Source of the DNA: DATLGB01 sp963726825
GTDB taxonomy: Bacteria > Actinomycetota > Thermoleophilia > Solirubrobacterales > Solirubrobacteraceae
Length of the DNA stretch: 64,000 nt
NCBI GenBank assembly: GCA_963726825.1
Contig: CAVSDT010000002.1
Span: forward strand, 2,232,001-2,296,000
Reading direction: 5' to 3'
Below are positions 40,399 through 47,146 of the stretch, one piece after another; the first letter of the stretch is position 1, and each line of letters opens with the position of its first letter. The notes under the pieces are model-generated. The model searched no databases. It was not told the DNA's origin and worked only from the letters and a program-made list of their open reading frames with translations. A program made the translations under genes and the position numbers.

Positions 40399-40674
40399 CT
40401 AGGACCCGATGGAGAACAGCGCCTCGAGGTCGTGCTTGGAGAAGACCTCGAAGGCGAGCATCGTGTGGGTGCGACGGATGCCGGGCAACTGGCTGAGCTG
40501 GTGCTGCACGACGCGGGAGACGTCCTCGGGCGCCTTCACGCGCACGACGCAGGCGAAGTCCCAGTCGCCCGTGACGGAGTAGGCCTCGGCGACGCCGTCG
40601 ATGCCGGCGAGCGCCTCGCCGAGGGTGGCGAGGGCGGACTGCTCCGCCTCCACGAGCGTGATGGCGTGGGTCAT
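40399..40674 (-). CDS. Lrp/AsnC ligand-binding (RAM) domain protein without DNA-binding domain
   Basis: 91 residues comprising only the C-terminal effector domain of Lrp/AsnC regulators: ITLVEAEQSALATLGEALAG, GDWDFACVVRVKAPEDVSRV and LPGIRRTHTMLAFEVF. The winged helix is absent. Stand-alone RAM proteins bind amino acids and may modulate full-length Lrp proteins. Its ATG overlaps the stop of the 115-residue gene (ATGA), so it is second in a two-gene operon. Confidence 0.85.
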   Translation of the reverse strand: MTHAITLVEAEQSALATLGEALAGIDGVAEAYSVTGDWDFACVVRVKAPEDVSRVVQHQLSQLPGIRRTHTMLAFEVFSKHDLEALFSIGS

Positions 40675-41018
40675 GCGTCCTCCCGGGCGGGGGTCTGTGG
40701 CGGTGGGCCGAGCTCCCGCGCGAGCTCCATGCCGACGGCGACGCCGATCATCATCCCGAGCCGCGTCTCCTCCGCGATGAGGGTGCGCACGGCACGGTCG
40801 CGCGCCTCCGGGTCCTCCGTGGCGAGCGCCTTGCGGACCTCGTCGGCGTGCACGGTGCCGAAGAAGCCGCCCTCGTCGAGGGCCTGGTTGAGGATCGTCT
40901 GCAGCTGCGGGGCCGCGCCGGTGACGTCGCGCAGCGCCTGGGCCACGCGGTCGGGCTCCGTCAGCGCCTGGACGGCGGCGTCGAGCTGCTCGAGGCTGTA
41001 ACGGCTAGGACCCTCCAC
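40671..41018 (-). CDS. Conserved-looking helical protein, 115 residues, unknown
   Basis: Begins with GTG as MEGPSRYSLEQLDAAVQALT; strongly helical, with FFGTVHADEVRKAL and ARDRAVRTLIAEETRLGMMIGVAVGMELARELG near the end. No signal, Cys or recognised motif. Coupled to the RAM-domain gene. TATGCT lies eight bases before the GTG, back to back with the selD promoter. The start codons of this gene and selD are only 23 bases apart. Confidence 0.6.
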   Translation of the reverse strand: MEGPSRYSLEQLDAAVQALTEPDRVAQALRDVTGAAPQLQTILNQALDEGGFFGTVHADEVRKALATEDPEARDRAVRTLIAEETRLGMMIGVAVGMELARELGPPPQTPAREDA

Positions 41019-41026
41019 GTGCGGGC

Positions 41027-41036
41027 AGCATAGGTC
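41027..41036. promoter_or_regulatory. Back-to-back -10 boxes sharing TA (selD / 115-residue gene)
   Basis: Minus-strand TATGCT (41032-41027) and plus-strand TAGGTC (41031-41036) overlap in the self-complementary TA at 41031-41032, eight and five bases from their respective start codons. Confidence 0.45.
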
Positions 41037-41041
41037 GGGAC

Positions 41042-42049
41042 ATGCCCATCGCCCTCACGTCCCTCAGCCACGGCGCCGGCTGCGGCTGCAAGCTCGGCGC
41101 GGCGCAGTTGCGCCCAGTCGTCGCGACGCTCCCCGCGCCCACTGATCCGCGGGTCCTCGCCTCCGCGGCCAGCGCCGAGGACGCGGGCGTCGTGCGCCTC
41201 ACCGACGACCTGGCCATCGTCTCCACGGCTGACTTCTTCACCCCGATCGTCGACGACGCCTACGCGTTCGGGCGCATCGCGGCGACCAACGCGCTCTCCG
41301 ACGTCTACGCGATGGGCGCCGAGCCGGTGTGCGCGATCAACCTCGTCGCCTGGCCCCTCGAGGTCCTCGGCCCCGACGTGCTCGCCGACGTCCTGCGCGG
41401 CGGCCACGACGCCGTCACCGCCGCCGGCGCGTCGATCGTCGGCGGCCACTCGATCGACGACCCCGAGCCCAAGTACGGGCTCGCCGTCACCGGGACGGTG
41501 CATCCGGACGAGCTGCTCACGAACTCCGGGGGTCAGGTCGGCGACACGCTCGTGCTGACCAAGCCACTGGGGGCGGGGACGGTCGCCACCGCGATCAAGC
41601 GCGGGCTGGCCGACGCGGACCTCGTCGAGCGGGCCGTCGAGGTCATGACCACGCTCAACGCCCGCGCGGCCACGCAGGCGCGCGCAGCAGGGGCGCACGC
41701 CCTGACCGACGTGACGGGCTTCGGCCTGCTCGGCCACGCGCACGAGCTCGCGGAGGCGTCCGGGGTCGCCGCGGAGCTCGAGGCGGAGGCCGTGCCGGCG
41801 ATCGACGGCGTGCTCGACCTGCTCGCGAGCGGCGATGCGATCGCCGGCGGCACGCGGCGCAACCACGCCGACGCCGGGACCTACACCGCGTGGACCACCG
41901 TCTCGGACGCGCACGCCTGGCTGATCACGGACGCGATGACCTCCGGTGGCCTGCTCGTCGCCGTCGCGCCCGAGCGCGCGGGCGAGGTCGACGGCTGGGT
42001 GGTCGGCCGCCTCGTGGCGGGCGCTCCCGGGACGCTCGTGGTGCGTTAG
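41042..42049 (+). CDS. selD: Selenide, water dikinase (selenophosphate synthetase)
   Basis: 335 residues. Makes selenophosphate from selenide and ATP, the selenium donor for selenocysteine and selenouridine. The N-terminus has SHGAGCGCKLG, where Cys14 and Lys17 match E. coli Cys17 and Lys20; this enzyme uses Cys, not Sec. Further marks: DDAGVVRL-type Asp cluster, AATNALSDVYAMGA, GGHSIDDPEPKYG and TDVTGFGLLGHAHE. No selA, selB or selenoprotein gene is in the window. The stop overlaps that of the rhomboid-like gene. Confidence 0.95.
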   Translation: MPIALTSLSHGAGCGCKLGAAQLRPVVATLPAPTDPRVLASAASAEDAGVVRLTDDLAIVSTADFFTPIVDDAYAFGRIAATNALSDVYAMGAEPVCAINLVAWPLEVLGPDVLADVLRGGHDAVTAAGASIVGGHSIDDPEPKYGLAVTGTVHPDELLTNSGGQVGDTLVLTKPLGAGTVATAIKRGLADADLVERAVEVMTTLNARAATQARAAGAHALTDVTGFGLLGHAHELAEASGVAAELEAEAVPAIDGVLDLLASGDAIAGGTRRNHADAGTYTAWTTVSDAHAWLITDAMTSGGLLVAVAPERAGEVDGWVVGRLVAGAPGTLVVR

Positions 42050-42813
42050 CGCTCGCGCAGGCGCGCGAGCGGGATGCCGAGCGCCAGGCCGGCGACCGCG
42101 CCGCCGATGCCGGCGAGCGCGTTGGCCTCGACGTAGGCGACGGGCAGCAGCGCGAGGATGATCGCCGCCCCGGCGACGGCCAGCCAGTCCGTCTCGGTCT
42201 CGGCGTTGGCGCGGACGGCGAGCGCGTCGCGCACCACCCACGCGCCGAGCAGCGCGAGCGCCCCGGCGTTGGCGCCGGTGAGGAACGCCTCCGGGTCGCC
42301 GAGCAGCGCGAGCCCCGTTCCGGCGGCGGTGCCGAGGAGGAAGACGACGAGCGGCGCCCACCAGCCGTGCCGGCGCTCGAGCAGCCAGCCGAACAGGAAG
42401 CAGCCGCCGACGGCGACGATCTCGTAGCCGGTCGAGCCGTAGTAGAAGGCGGTGGTCAGCGGGCGCCAGGGGTCGCCCTGGATGCCGGTGAGCATCACGA
42501 CGCTGAACGTGTCGAGCACCGCGACCGTCGCCAGGAGCGTGAACAGGACCGGGACGGCCACGAACGCGAGGGCGACCCACGGCCGCGAGTCCCCCCGGAC
42601 GCCGGGCAGCTCACCCGCGCGCAGGCGGCCGAGGCGGGGTGGACGATCGCGCTTGGGCCGGCGCTCGCGCACGGGCTTCGGCGTCCCGCCCTTCTCCAGC
42701 TTCGGGGCGCGCTTGCGCAGCCGGTGACCGCAGTAGGGGCACTCCGTGATGTACGGGCTGACCTCGGCCTGGCAGTTCTTGCACACGACGAACAGATCCG
42801 GGCTCGGGGCCAT
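42046..42813 (-). CDS. Zinc-ribbon plus rhomboid-like membrane protein lacking the catalytic dyad
   Basis: 255 residues. An N-terminal zinc ribbon (Cys11, Cys14, Cys25, Cys28) and a basic linker precede about six membrane helices from residue 78. GDPWRPLTTAFYYGS matches the rhomboid L1/H1 region and GANAGALALLGAW the active-site helix, but the serine of GxSx is Asn182, and the late helix LAGIGGAVAG has Gly235 where the catalytic His should be. So this is a rhomboid fold predicted inactive as a protease. TAGAAT (42825-42820) sits six bases before the ATG. Confidence 0.75.
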   Translation of the reverse strand: MAPSPDLFVVCKNCQAEVSPYITECPYCGHRLRKRAPKLEKGGTPKPVRERRPKRDRPPRLGRLRAGELPGVRGDSRPWVALAFVAVPVLFTLLATVAVLDTFSVVMLTGIQGDPWRPLTTAFYYGSTGYEIVAVGGCFLFGWLLERRHGWWAPLVVFLLGTAAGTGLALLGDPEAFLTGANAGALALLGAWVVRDALAVRANAETETDWLAVAGAAIILALLPVAYVEANALAGIGGAVAGLALGIPLARLRER

Positions 42814-42847
42814 GGCTCGATTCTATGGCGCGGGGTAGGCTTCGCCC

Positions 42848-43936
42848 ATGGCGATCGCAGACCTGGACACGGACCGACTCACCAGCCTTCTCGGCGACGA
42901 CGCCGACGACCTGCTCTCCCACACGTGCGAGGGCGTCGGGCAGGAGCTGCTGCACCTTCCTGGACCGGACTTCGTGGAGCGCGTGTACCAGGAGACCGAC
43001 CGCAACCCGCAGGTCCTGCGCAACCTGGCCGACCTGTTCGGCTCCGGCCGGCTCGCCAACACCGGCCACGTCTCGATCCTCCCGGTCGACCAGGGCATCG
43101 AGCACTCGGCCGCGGCCTCCTTCGCACCCAACCCGCACTACTTCGACCCGGGCAACATCGTCGAGCTCGCGCTGGAGGGCGGCTGCAACGCCGTCGCCTC
43201 CACCGTCGGCGTCCTCGGGGCCGTCTCGCGCCGCTACGCGCACCGCATCCCGTTCATCGTGAAGCTGAACCACAACCAGCTCATGACGTACCCCAACGAG
43301 TTCGACCAGATCGCGTTCACCTCGCCCCGGCGCGCGTGGGAGCTCGGCGCGGCCGGCGTCGGCGCGACGATCTACTTCGGCTCGGAGCCCTCGAGCAAGC
43401 AGATCGTCGGGATCGCGGAGGCCTTCCAGGAGGCTCACGAGCTCGGCATGTTCACCGTGCTGTGGTGCTACCTGCGCAACCCCGCCTTCAAGAAGGACGG
43501 CACCGACTACCACGTCTCCGCCGACCTGACGGGGCAGGCCAACCACATCGGCGCGACGATCGAGGCCGACATCATCAAGCAGAAGCTGCCGGAGAACAAC
43601 GGCGGCTTCCTCGCGCTCAACACCGACGGCGTCTCCTACGGCAAGACGTCCCAGCTCGTCTACGACCAGCTCACGACCGACCACCCGATCGACCTCACGC
43701 GCTACCAGCTCCTCAACTGCTACTCCGGCCGCGCACCCCTGATCAACTCGGGCGGCGCCTCGTCGGGCGAGTCCGACCTCGCGGAGGCCGTCCGCACCGC
43801 CGTCATCAACAAGCGCGCGGGCGGCACCGGCCTGATCTCGGGCCGCAAGGCGTTCCAGCGTCCGATGGACGAGGGCGTCGCGCTCCTGCACGCCATCCAG
43901 GACGTGTACGCCAACGACGAGGTCACCGTCGCGTAG
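42848..43936 (+). CDS. fbaB: Class I fructose-bisphosphate aldolase (FbaB/DhnA type)
   Basis: 362 residues. Cleaves or forms fructose 1,6-bisphosphate through a Schiff base. Marks: ILPVDQGIEHS, PFIVKLNHNQL with a candidate Lys, IYFGSEPSSKQI and the phosphate-binding INSGGASSGESD plus GLISGRKAFQRP. The type is typical of archaea and some bacteria and unrelated in motif to class II enzymes. TAGGCT lies six bases before the ATG; the divergent rhomboid-like gene starts 34 bases away. Confidence 0.9.
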   Translation: MAIADLDTDRLTSLLGDDADDLLSHTCEGVGQELLHLPGPDFVERVYQETDRNPQVLRNLADLFGSGRLANTGHVSILPVDQGIEHSAAASFAPNPHYFDPGNIVELALEGGCNAVASTVGVLGAVSRRYAHRIPFIVKLNHNQLMTYPNEFDQIAFTSPRRAWELGAAGVGATIYFGSEPSSKQIVGIAEAFQEAHELGMFTVLWCYLRNPAFKKDGTDYHVSADLTGQANHIGATIEADIIKQKLPENNGGFLALNTDGVSYGKTSQLVYDQLTTDHPIDLTRYQLLNCYSGRAPLINSGGASSGESDLAEAVRTAVINKRAGGTGLISGRKAFQRPMDEGVALLHAIQDVYANDEVTVA

Positions 43937-43982
43937 GACCCGTTCCTCGCGGGGACATAACTCCGGCTAAGCTTGCGCGTGC

Positions 43983-44222
43983 ATGCGGATGAGCCAGAGC
44001 ATCGCGGACTTCGAGTCGGCCTTCGAGGAGGAGGCCGAGCTCAACCGCTCCCTGGCCGAGGCCCGTGTGCGCCAGGCCGAGACCCGCGCCCAGCGGCGTC
44101 AGGTCGCCCATGTGCACCGGCGCGGGACCGTGCGCTTCTGGCTGCTGGTCGCCGTGCTGCTGGCCACCGCGGTGCTCGTCACGGTCGCGATGTTCCAGAC
44201 GCTGTACCTCGTGATGGGCTAG
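43983..44222 (+). CDS. Small single-pass membrane protein, 79 residues
   Basis: An acidic, then basic, helical N-terminus (ESAFEEEAELNRSLAEARVR, QAETRAQRRQ) likely to form a short coiled coil in the cytoplasm, followed by one membrane helix at residues 52-76 (FWLLVAVLLATAVLVTVAMF). No recognised family. TAAGCT nine bases before the ATG supports expression. It converges on csrA. Confidence 0.6.
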   Translation: MRMSQSIADFESAFEEEAELNRSLAEARVRQAETRAQRRQVAHVHRRGTVRFWLLVAVLLATAVLVTVAMFQTLYLVMG

Positions 44223-44236
44223 CGGCCCAGGCCGCT
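44221..44236. terminator. Short GC hairpin between converging genes
   Basis: AGCGGC, CCAG, GCCGCT: symmetric stem over the stop of the small membrane gene and before the csrA stop. Confidence 0.4.
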
Positions 44237-44241
44237 GCGCT

Positions 44242-44472
44242 TCACCGCGAGGAGAGCTTCTTCAGCGCGTCGTCGACCTCGGCGCGCGCCGACTGGCCGG
44301 CCGAGGACCCTTCGTCGCGGATCTCGAGGTAGACCTCCTTGCGGAACACGGGGATGTCCCGCGGCGCCTGGATGCCGATGCGGACCTTCTCGCCCATGAT
44401 GGACAGGACGGACACCTCGATGTCGTCACCGATCATGATGCTCTGGTTGGCCTTGCGGGTGAGAACGAGCAT
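44242..44472 (-). CDS. csrA: CsrA translational regulator
   Basis: 76 residues. Begins MLVLTRKANQSIMIGDDIEV and continues VLSIMGEKVRIGIQAPRDIPV with the RNA-binding VFRKEVY strand; the key Arg of the last strand region is present. A charged tail of about 20 residues follows. CsrA binds GGA motifs in mRNA leaders to block translation. In other bacteria it is usually next to fliW and flagellar genes; here it stands alone, and many neighbouring genes seem to lack leaders to bind. TAGTTT is 12 bases before the ATG. Confidence 0.92.
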   Translation of the reverse strand: MLVLTRKANQSIMIGDDIEVSVLSIMGEKVRIGIQAPRDIPVFRKEVYLEIRDEGSSAGQSARAEVDDALKKLSSR

Positions 44473-44498
44473 GAGGCGCAGGCCAAACTAGTGATTTC

Positions 44499-44516
44499 CG
44501 GCGCTCGTGTGCGCCG
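44499..44516. promoter_or_regulatory. Inverted repeat in the csrA divergent promoter region
   Basis: CGGCGC, six bases (TCGTGT), GCGCCG between the csrA start and the divergent gene at 44559. Could be an operator; no regulator identified. Confidence 0.3.
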
Positions 44517-44558
44517 ATTGGACCTCGGAGGCGCTGACTCCGCTACGGTCTGGCCGCA

Positions 44559-45119
44559 ATGACCCGGAGATCGCTGCGTCCGCAGCTCAATCAGATCCGG
44601 GCCTGGGTCCGGCAGGGCCGCACCGACGCGTGGATCGCTCACCAGCTCGAGGTCACCGTCCAGCAGATCCAGGCCTTCAAGCGTGAGCAGGACCTCGAGG
44701 CCGGCGACGACGCCGCCGTCGAGGAGGTCGACCTCCGCGCGGAGGACGACGAGGCCATCGCGGCCGAGCTCGAGAAGGAAGCGGCGCGGCGCGCCGAGGA
44801 GGAGGCCAAGCGCGCGGCCGAGGAGGCCGAGGCTGCGGCCAAGGCCGCCGCGGAGGCCGACGCCAAGGGCTCCGACGACGACGCCCCCGCCGACGACGAC
44901 GACGCTCCCAAGCCGCGCCGTCGCGGCAGGCGCGGTGCCCGCGCCAAGAAGGACGGCCCGCTCGAGGGCACGTTCGACCACGGCGAGGAGGGCTACGGCC
45001 TCTGGCTGGACCCGGCGGTCGCCGACGACCCGGTCTACGCCGAGCACTGGGCGGGCCACCGTCCCGTCGAGGTCGTCGTCGAAGAGGAGCAGATCATCAT
45101 CCGGCGCGCAGCCGGCTAG
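44559..45119 (+). CDS. Unknown protein: HTH-like head, charged coiled coil, conserved C-terminal tail
   Basis: 186 residues. Residues 1-45 read like a small helix-turn-helix (RAWVRQGRTDAWIAHQLEVT, then VQQIQAFKREQ). Residues 55-130 are a highly charged Glu/Ala/Arg coiled coil with an acidic patch and the basic block RRRGRRGARAKK. Residues 135-186 form a compact domain (FDHGEEGYGLWLDPAV, then RPVEVVVEEEQIIIRR). It may bind nucleic acid. I do not recognise the family. TACGGT nine bases before the ATG; divergent from csrA. Confidence 0.6.
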   Translation: MTRRSLRPQLNQIRAWVRQGRTDAWIAHQLEVTVQQIQAFKREQDLEAGDDAAVEEVDLRAEDDEAIAAELEKEAARRAEEEAKRAAEEAEAAAKAAAEADAKGSDDDAPADDDDAPKPRRRGRRGARAKKDGPLEGTFDHGEEGYGLWLDPAVADDPVYAEHWAGHRPVEVVVEEEQIIIRRAAG

Positions 45120-45128
45120 CAGGTCATC

Positions 45129-45881
45129 GTGGGTCCGGACGCGTCGCTGACCGCGCGCGTCCGTGACGCCGCGGGCGCGCACCTGCGCGCCGCGGCGGAG
45201 CGGGTCGTCCGTGCCCCCTGGGGCTGGGCGGTCCGCACGGATGCCGTACCGCACTGGCACGACCTCAACATGGTCGTGATCGATCGGCCGGCGCCGCAGC
45301 TGGACGCGGAGGGCGTCGCCGAGCTCTGCGACGAGCTGCTGGACGGCCTGCCCACCCGCGTGGTGGAGGTCTGGGAGCCCGAGTCCGCGGACCGGCTCTG
45401 CCCGCCCGGTTGGTCGCGCGAGCCCTTCGCGGCGTTCGTGCACCGCGGGGCGGTGCCGGAGCGGCCCGCACGCGTCCGGGACGTCGCGCGCGAGCGGCTC
45501 GGCGACCTCCGGCGCGAGTGGCTGCGCGGGGACACCCTTCCGGAGCCGTTCCTGCACGAGGCGACGATGGGGGACGCCCTCATGTTCACCGCCACGCCGA
45601 CCCGCGCCTTCGCGGTGCTCGAGGCCGGCGAGCCCGTCTCGATGGCGCTGCTCGTCGGCGCCGGGCCGGAGCGGATGGTGGAGGACGTCTACTCGACGCC
45701 GGCCGTCCGCGGCCATGGGATGGGCCGCGACGTCGTGCGCGCCGCCGTGGCCGAGGCGTACGGGACGGGCGCGGACCTGGTCTGGCTGGCGACCTCCGAC
45801 GACGGCCCCGCCACCCCGCTGTACCGCCGCGAGGGCTTCGAGGTCGTCCTGCGCGCGACCCAGTGCATGCGGCCGTCGTGA
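45129..45881 (+). CDS. GNAT-family N-acetyltransferase
   Basis: 250 residues. The acetyl-CoA loop is VYSTPAVRGHGMGRDVVRAA (the RGxGxG-type P-loop), followed by the beta-bulge strand and YRREGFEVV near the end, typical GNAT motif B. The N-terminal 110 residues look like a second, degenerate GNAT lobe. Substrate unknown. GTG start ten bases behind the previous stop, so probably one transcription unit. Its stop overlaps the GTG of the decayed winged-helix gene. Confidence 0.78.
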   Translation: MGPDASLTARVRDAAGAHLRAAAERVVRAPWGWAVRTDAVPHWHDLNMVVIDRPAPQLDAEGVAELCDELLDGLPTRVVEVWEPESADRLCPPGWSREPFAAFVHRGAVPERPARVRDVARERLGDLRREWLRGDTLPEPFLHEATMGDALMFTATPTRAFAVLEAGEPVSMALLVGAGPERMVEDVYSTPAVRGHGMGRDVVRAAVAEAYGTGADLVWLATSDDGPATPLYRREGFEVVLRATQCMRPS

Positions 45882-46428
45882 CGTCCGTCCGGCACGCCCG
45901 CGCCGCGGCTCAGCTGCTGGCGGGGGAGGCGTCCCGGCCGGCGCGGGAGGTCGTCTCCCGGCTGCTGGCGCTCCAGGCGCAGGACGGCCGCGCGGCCGAC
46001 CAGGCGCTCCGGGCCCGCGGCGCGGCCGCCTCCGCGCCCGGCGACGAGGTCGTGCTGGCGTGGCTCGTGCGGGGGACGCTCCATCTCACCTGCGCCGAGG
46101 ACTGGCCGTGGCTGCATGGACTGACCGCCCCGACGCCCGCCGCGCACTGGAGGGGTGCGGCACGTTGAAGGTCCCCACCCACCAGGACGTGCTCCACCCC
46201 CGGCTGCTCGGCCCGTTCGACCCGTACCTGCCCGGCTGGCACACCCGCGAGCACGCCGTGGCGGCCAAGCACGCGCGCTTCGTGGCGCCCGGCGGCGGGA
46301 TCGTGCGCGGCGTCGCCCTCGTCGACGGCCTCGTCGTCGGGACGTGGACCCGTGCGGGCGGGATCGACTGGCTGGAGCAGGACGTGGCCGCGGAGGACCG
46401 CGCCGCCCTCGAGGCGCAGCTGCCCTAG
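45878..46428 (+). pseudogene. Remnant of a winged-helix DNA-binding (HTH_42 / AlkZ-like) protein
   Basis: Two pieces of one family in different frames. Frame one (45878 to about 46150) gives the N-terminal part: SRLLALQAQDGRAADQALRA and VVLAWLVRGTLHLTCAEDWPWL, both family marks. Frame two (about 46150-46428) gives only the C-terminal end: HPRLLGPFDPYLPGW and FVAPGGGIVRGVALVDGLVVGTW. Together they span about 183 codons where intact members have roughly 350, so the middle is deleted and the frame shifted near 46150. The head retains coupling to the GNAT gene (GTGA). An assembly error would be less likely to remove 150 codons. Confidence 0.7.
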
Positions 46429-46730
46429 GCGCTCATGGTGCGGCGCCCGCCGGCGAAGTCCGTCGCCTCGCGCAGGTAGCGGGCGAACGCGGCGTCGCCC
46501 ACGACGCGCACGTCCCACGCCTCCGGCTCGTCCGGCGCGGCGGCGATCGCGACGTCGACGACCCAGCTCGTGCCGGAGTCGTAGAAGGCGACGAGCTCGT
46601 CGACGGTGAAGGGGCCGCCGAGGCGGCGGCGCAGCTCGTCGACGACCCGGCCGGTCACCCGCTCGAGCAGCCGGCGCATGTCCGGCTCGGCGGTGCGCAG
46701 CCGGCGCGCGCCCTCGTCCCATTGCGGCAT
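46425..46730 (-). CDS. Small conserved-looking protein, 101 residues, unknown
   Basis: Begins MPQWDEGARRLRTAEPDMRR and contains FTVDELVAFYDSGTSWVVDV and VRVVGDAAFARYLREATDFA. Soluble, helical. It follows the ftsB-type gene by about 30 bases and likely ends the eno-ftsB unit. A GTG at 46748 would add six residues. Its stop codon overlaps that of the converging remnant (CTAG). In mycobacteria the gene after ftsB is a DUF501 gene, which this does not resemble. Confidence 0.6.
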   Translation of the reverse strand: MPQWDEGARRLRTAEPDMRRLLERVTGRVVDELRRRLGGPFTVDELVAFYDSGTSWVVDVAIAAAPDEPEAWDVRVVGDAAFARYLREATDFAGGRRTMSA

Positions 46731-46759
46731 GGCGGTCTCGTACGGCACCGAGGCCGAGG

Positions 46760-47089
46760 TTAGTCGCGCGGCAGGCCCGAGAGCACGTACGGCTTCTCGC
46801 CGGACCGGACCATGCCCTGGGCCCGCGCGAGGCCCTCGAGGGTCGCGGTCTTGCGCAGCTCGGCGCGACGCGCGCGCAGCTTCGCGTTGGCCGCCTCGAG
46901 CTGGGCGACCTGAGCCTTGCGGTCCTTGGACTCCTGCCACGTCGACACCCACGAGGCCATCGGCCCGATGTAGAGGTACACGACGAGGGCGAGGACGCCG
47001 AGCAGCGCGCAGCGGCCGAGGCGGTCCCAGCGGATGCCTCGACGGGGAGCCGGTGCGGTACGGCGCCGGGCGGTGCGAGCTGCGGCCAT
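46760..47089 (-). CDS. ftsB: Septum formation initiator (FtsB/DivIC family)
   Basis: 109 residues. A basic cytoplasmic lead (ARTARRRTAPAPRRG), one membrane helix at about 26-46, a short coiled coil (AQVAQLEAANAKLRARRAEL) and the family ending ARAQGMVRSGEKPYVLSGLP. FtsB-type proteins join FtsL and FtsQ in the division complex. Its place directly after eno matches mycobacterial Rv1023-Rv1024. The ftsB name is by family and synteny. Confidence 0.88.
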   Translation of the reverse strand: MAAARTARRRTAPAPRRGIRWDRLGRCALLGVLALVVYLYIGPMASWVSTWQESKDRKAQVAQLEAANAKLRARRAELRKTATLEGLARAQGMVRSGEKPYVLSGLPRD

Positions 47090-47146
47090 GCTTGCCGCCT
47101 TCGTTCGCCGCCGGCGCCGACCTTCCTGCTGAACGGGTTCCTGCGG

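Noticed and set aside
41042..42049. Selenocysteine in SelD itself
   Set aside because: The active-site position (residue 14) is coded by TGC and there is no in-frame TGA.
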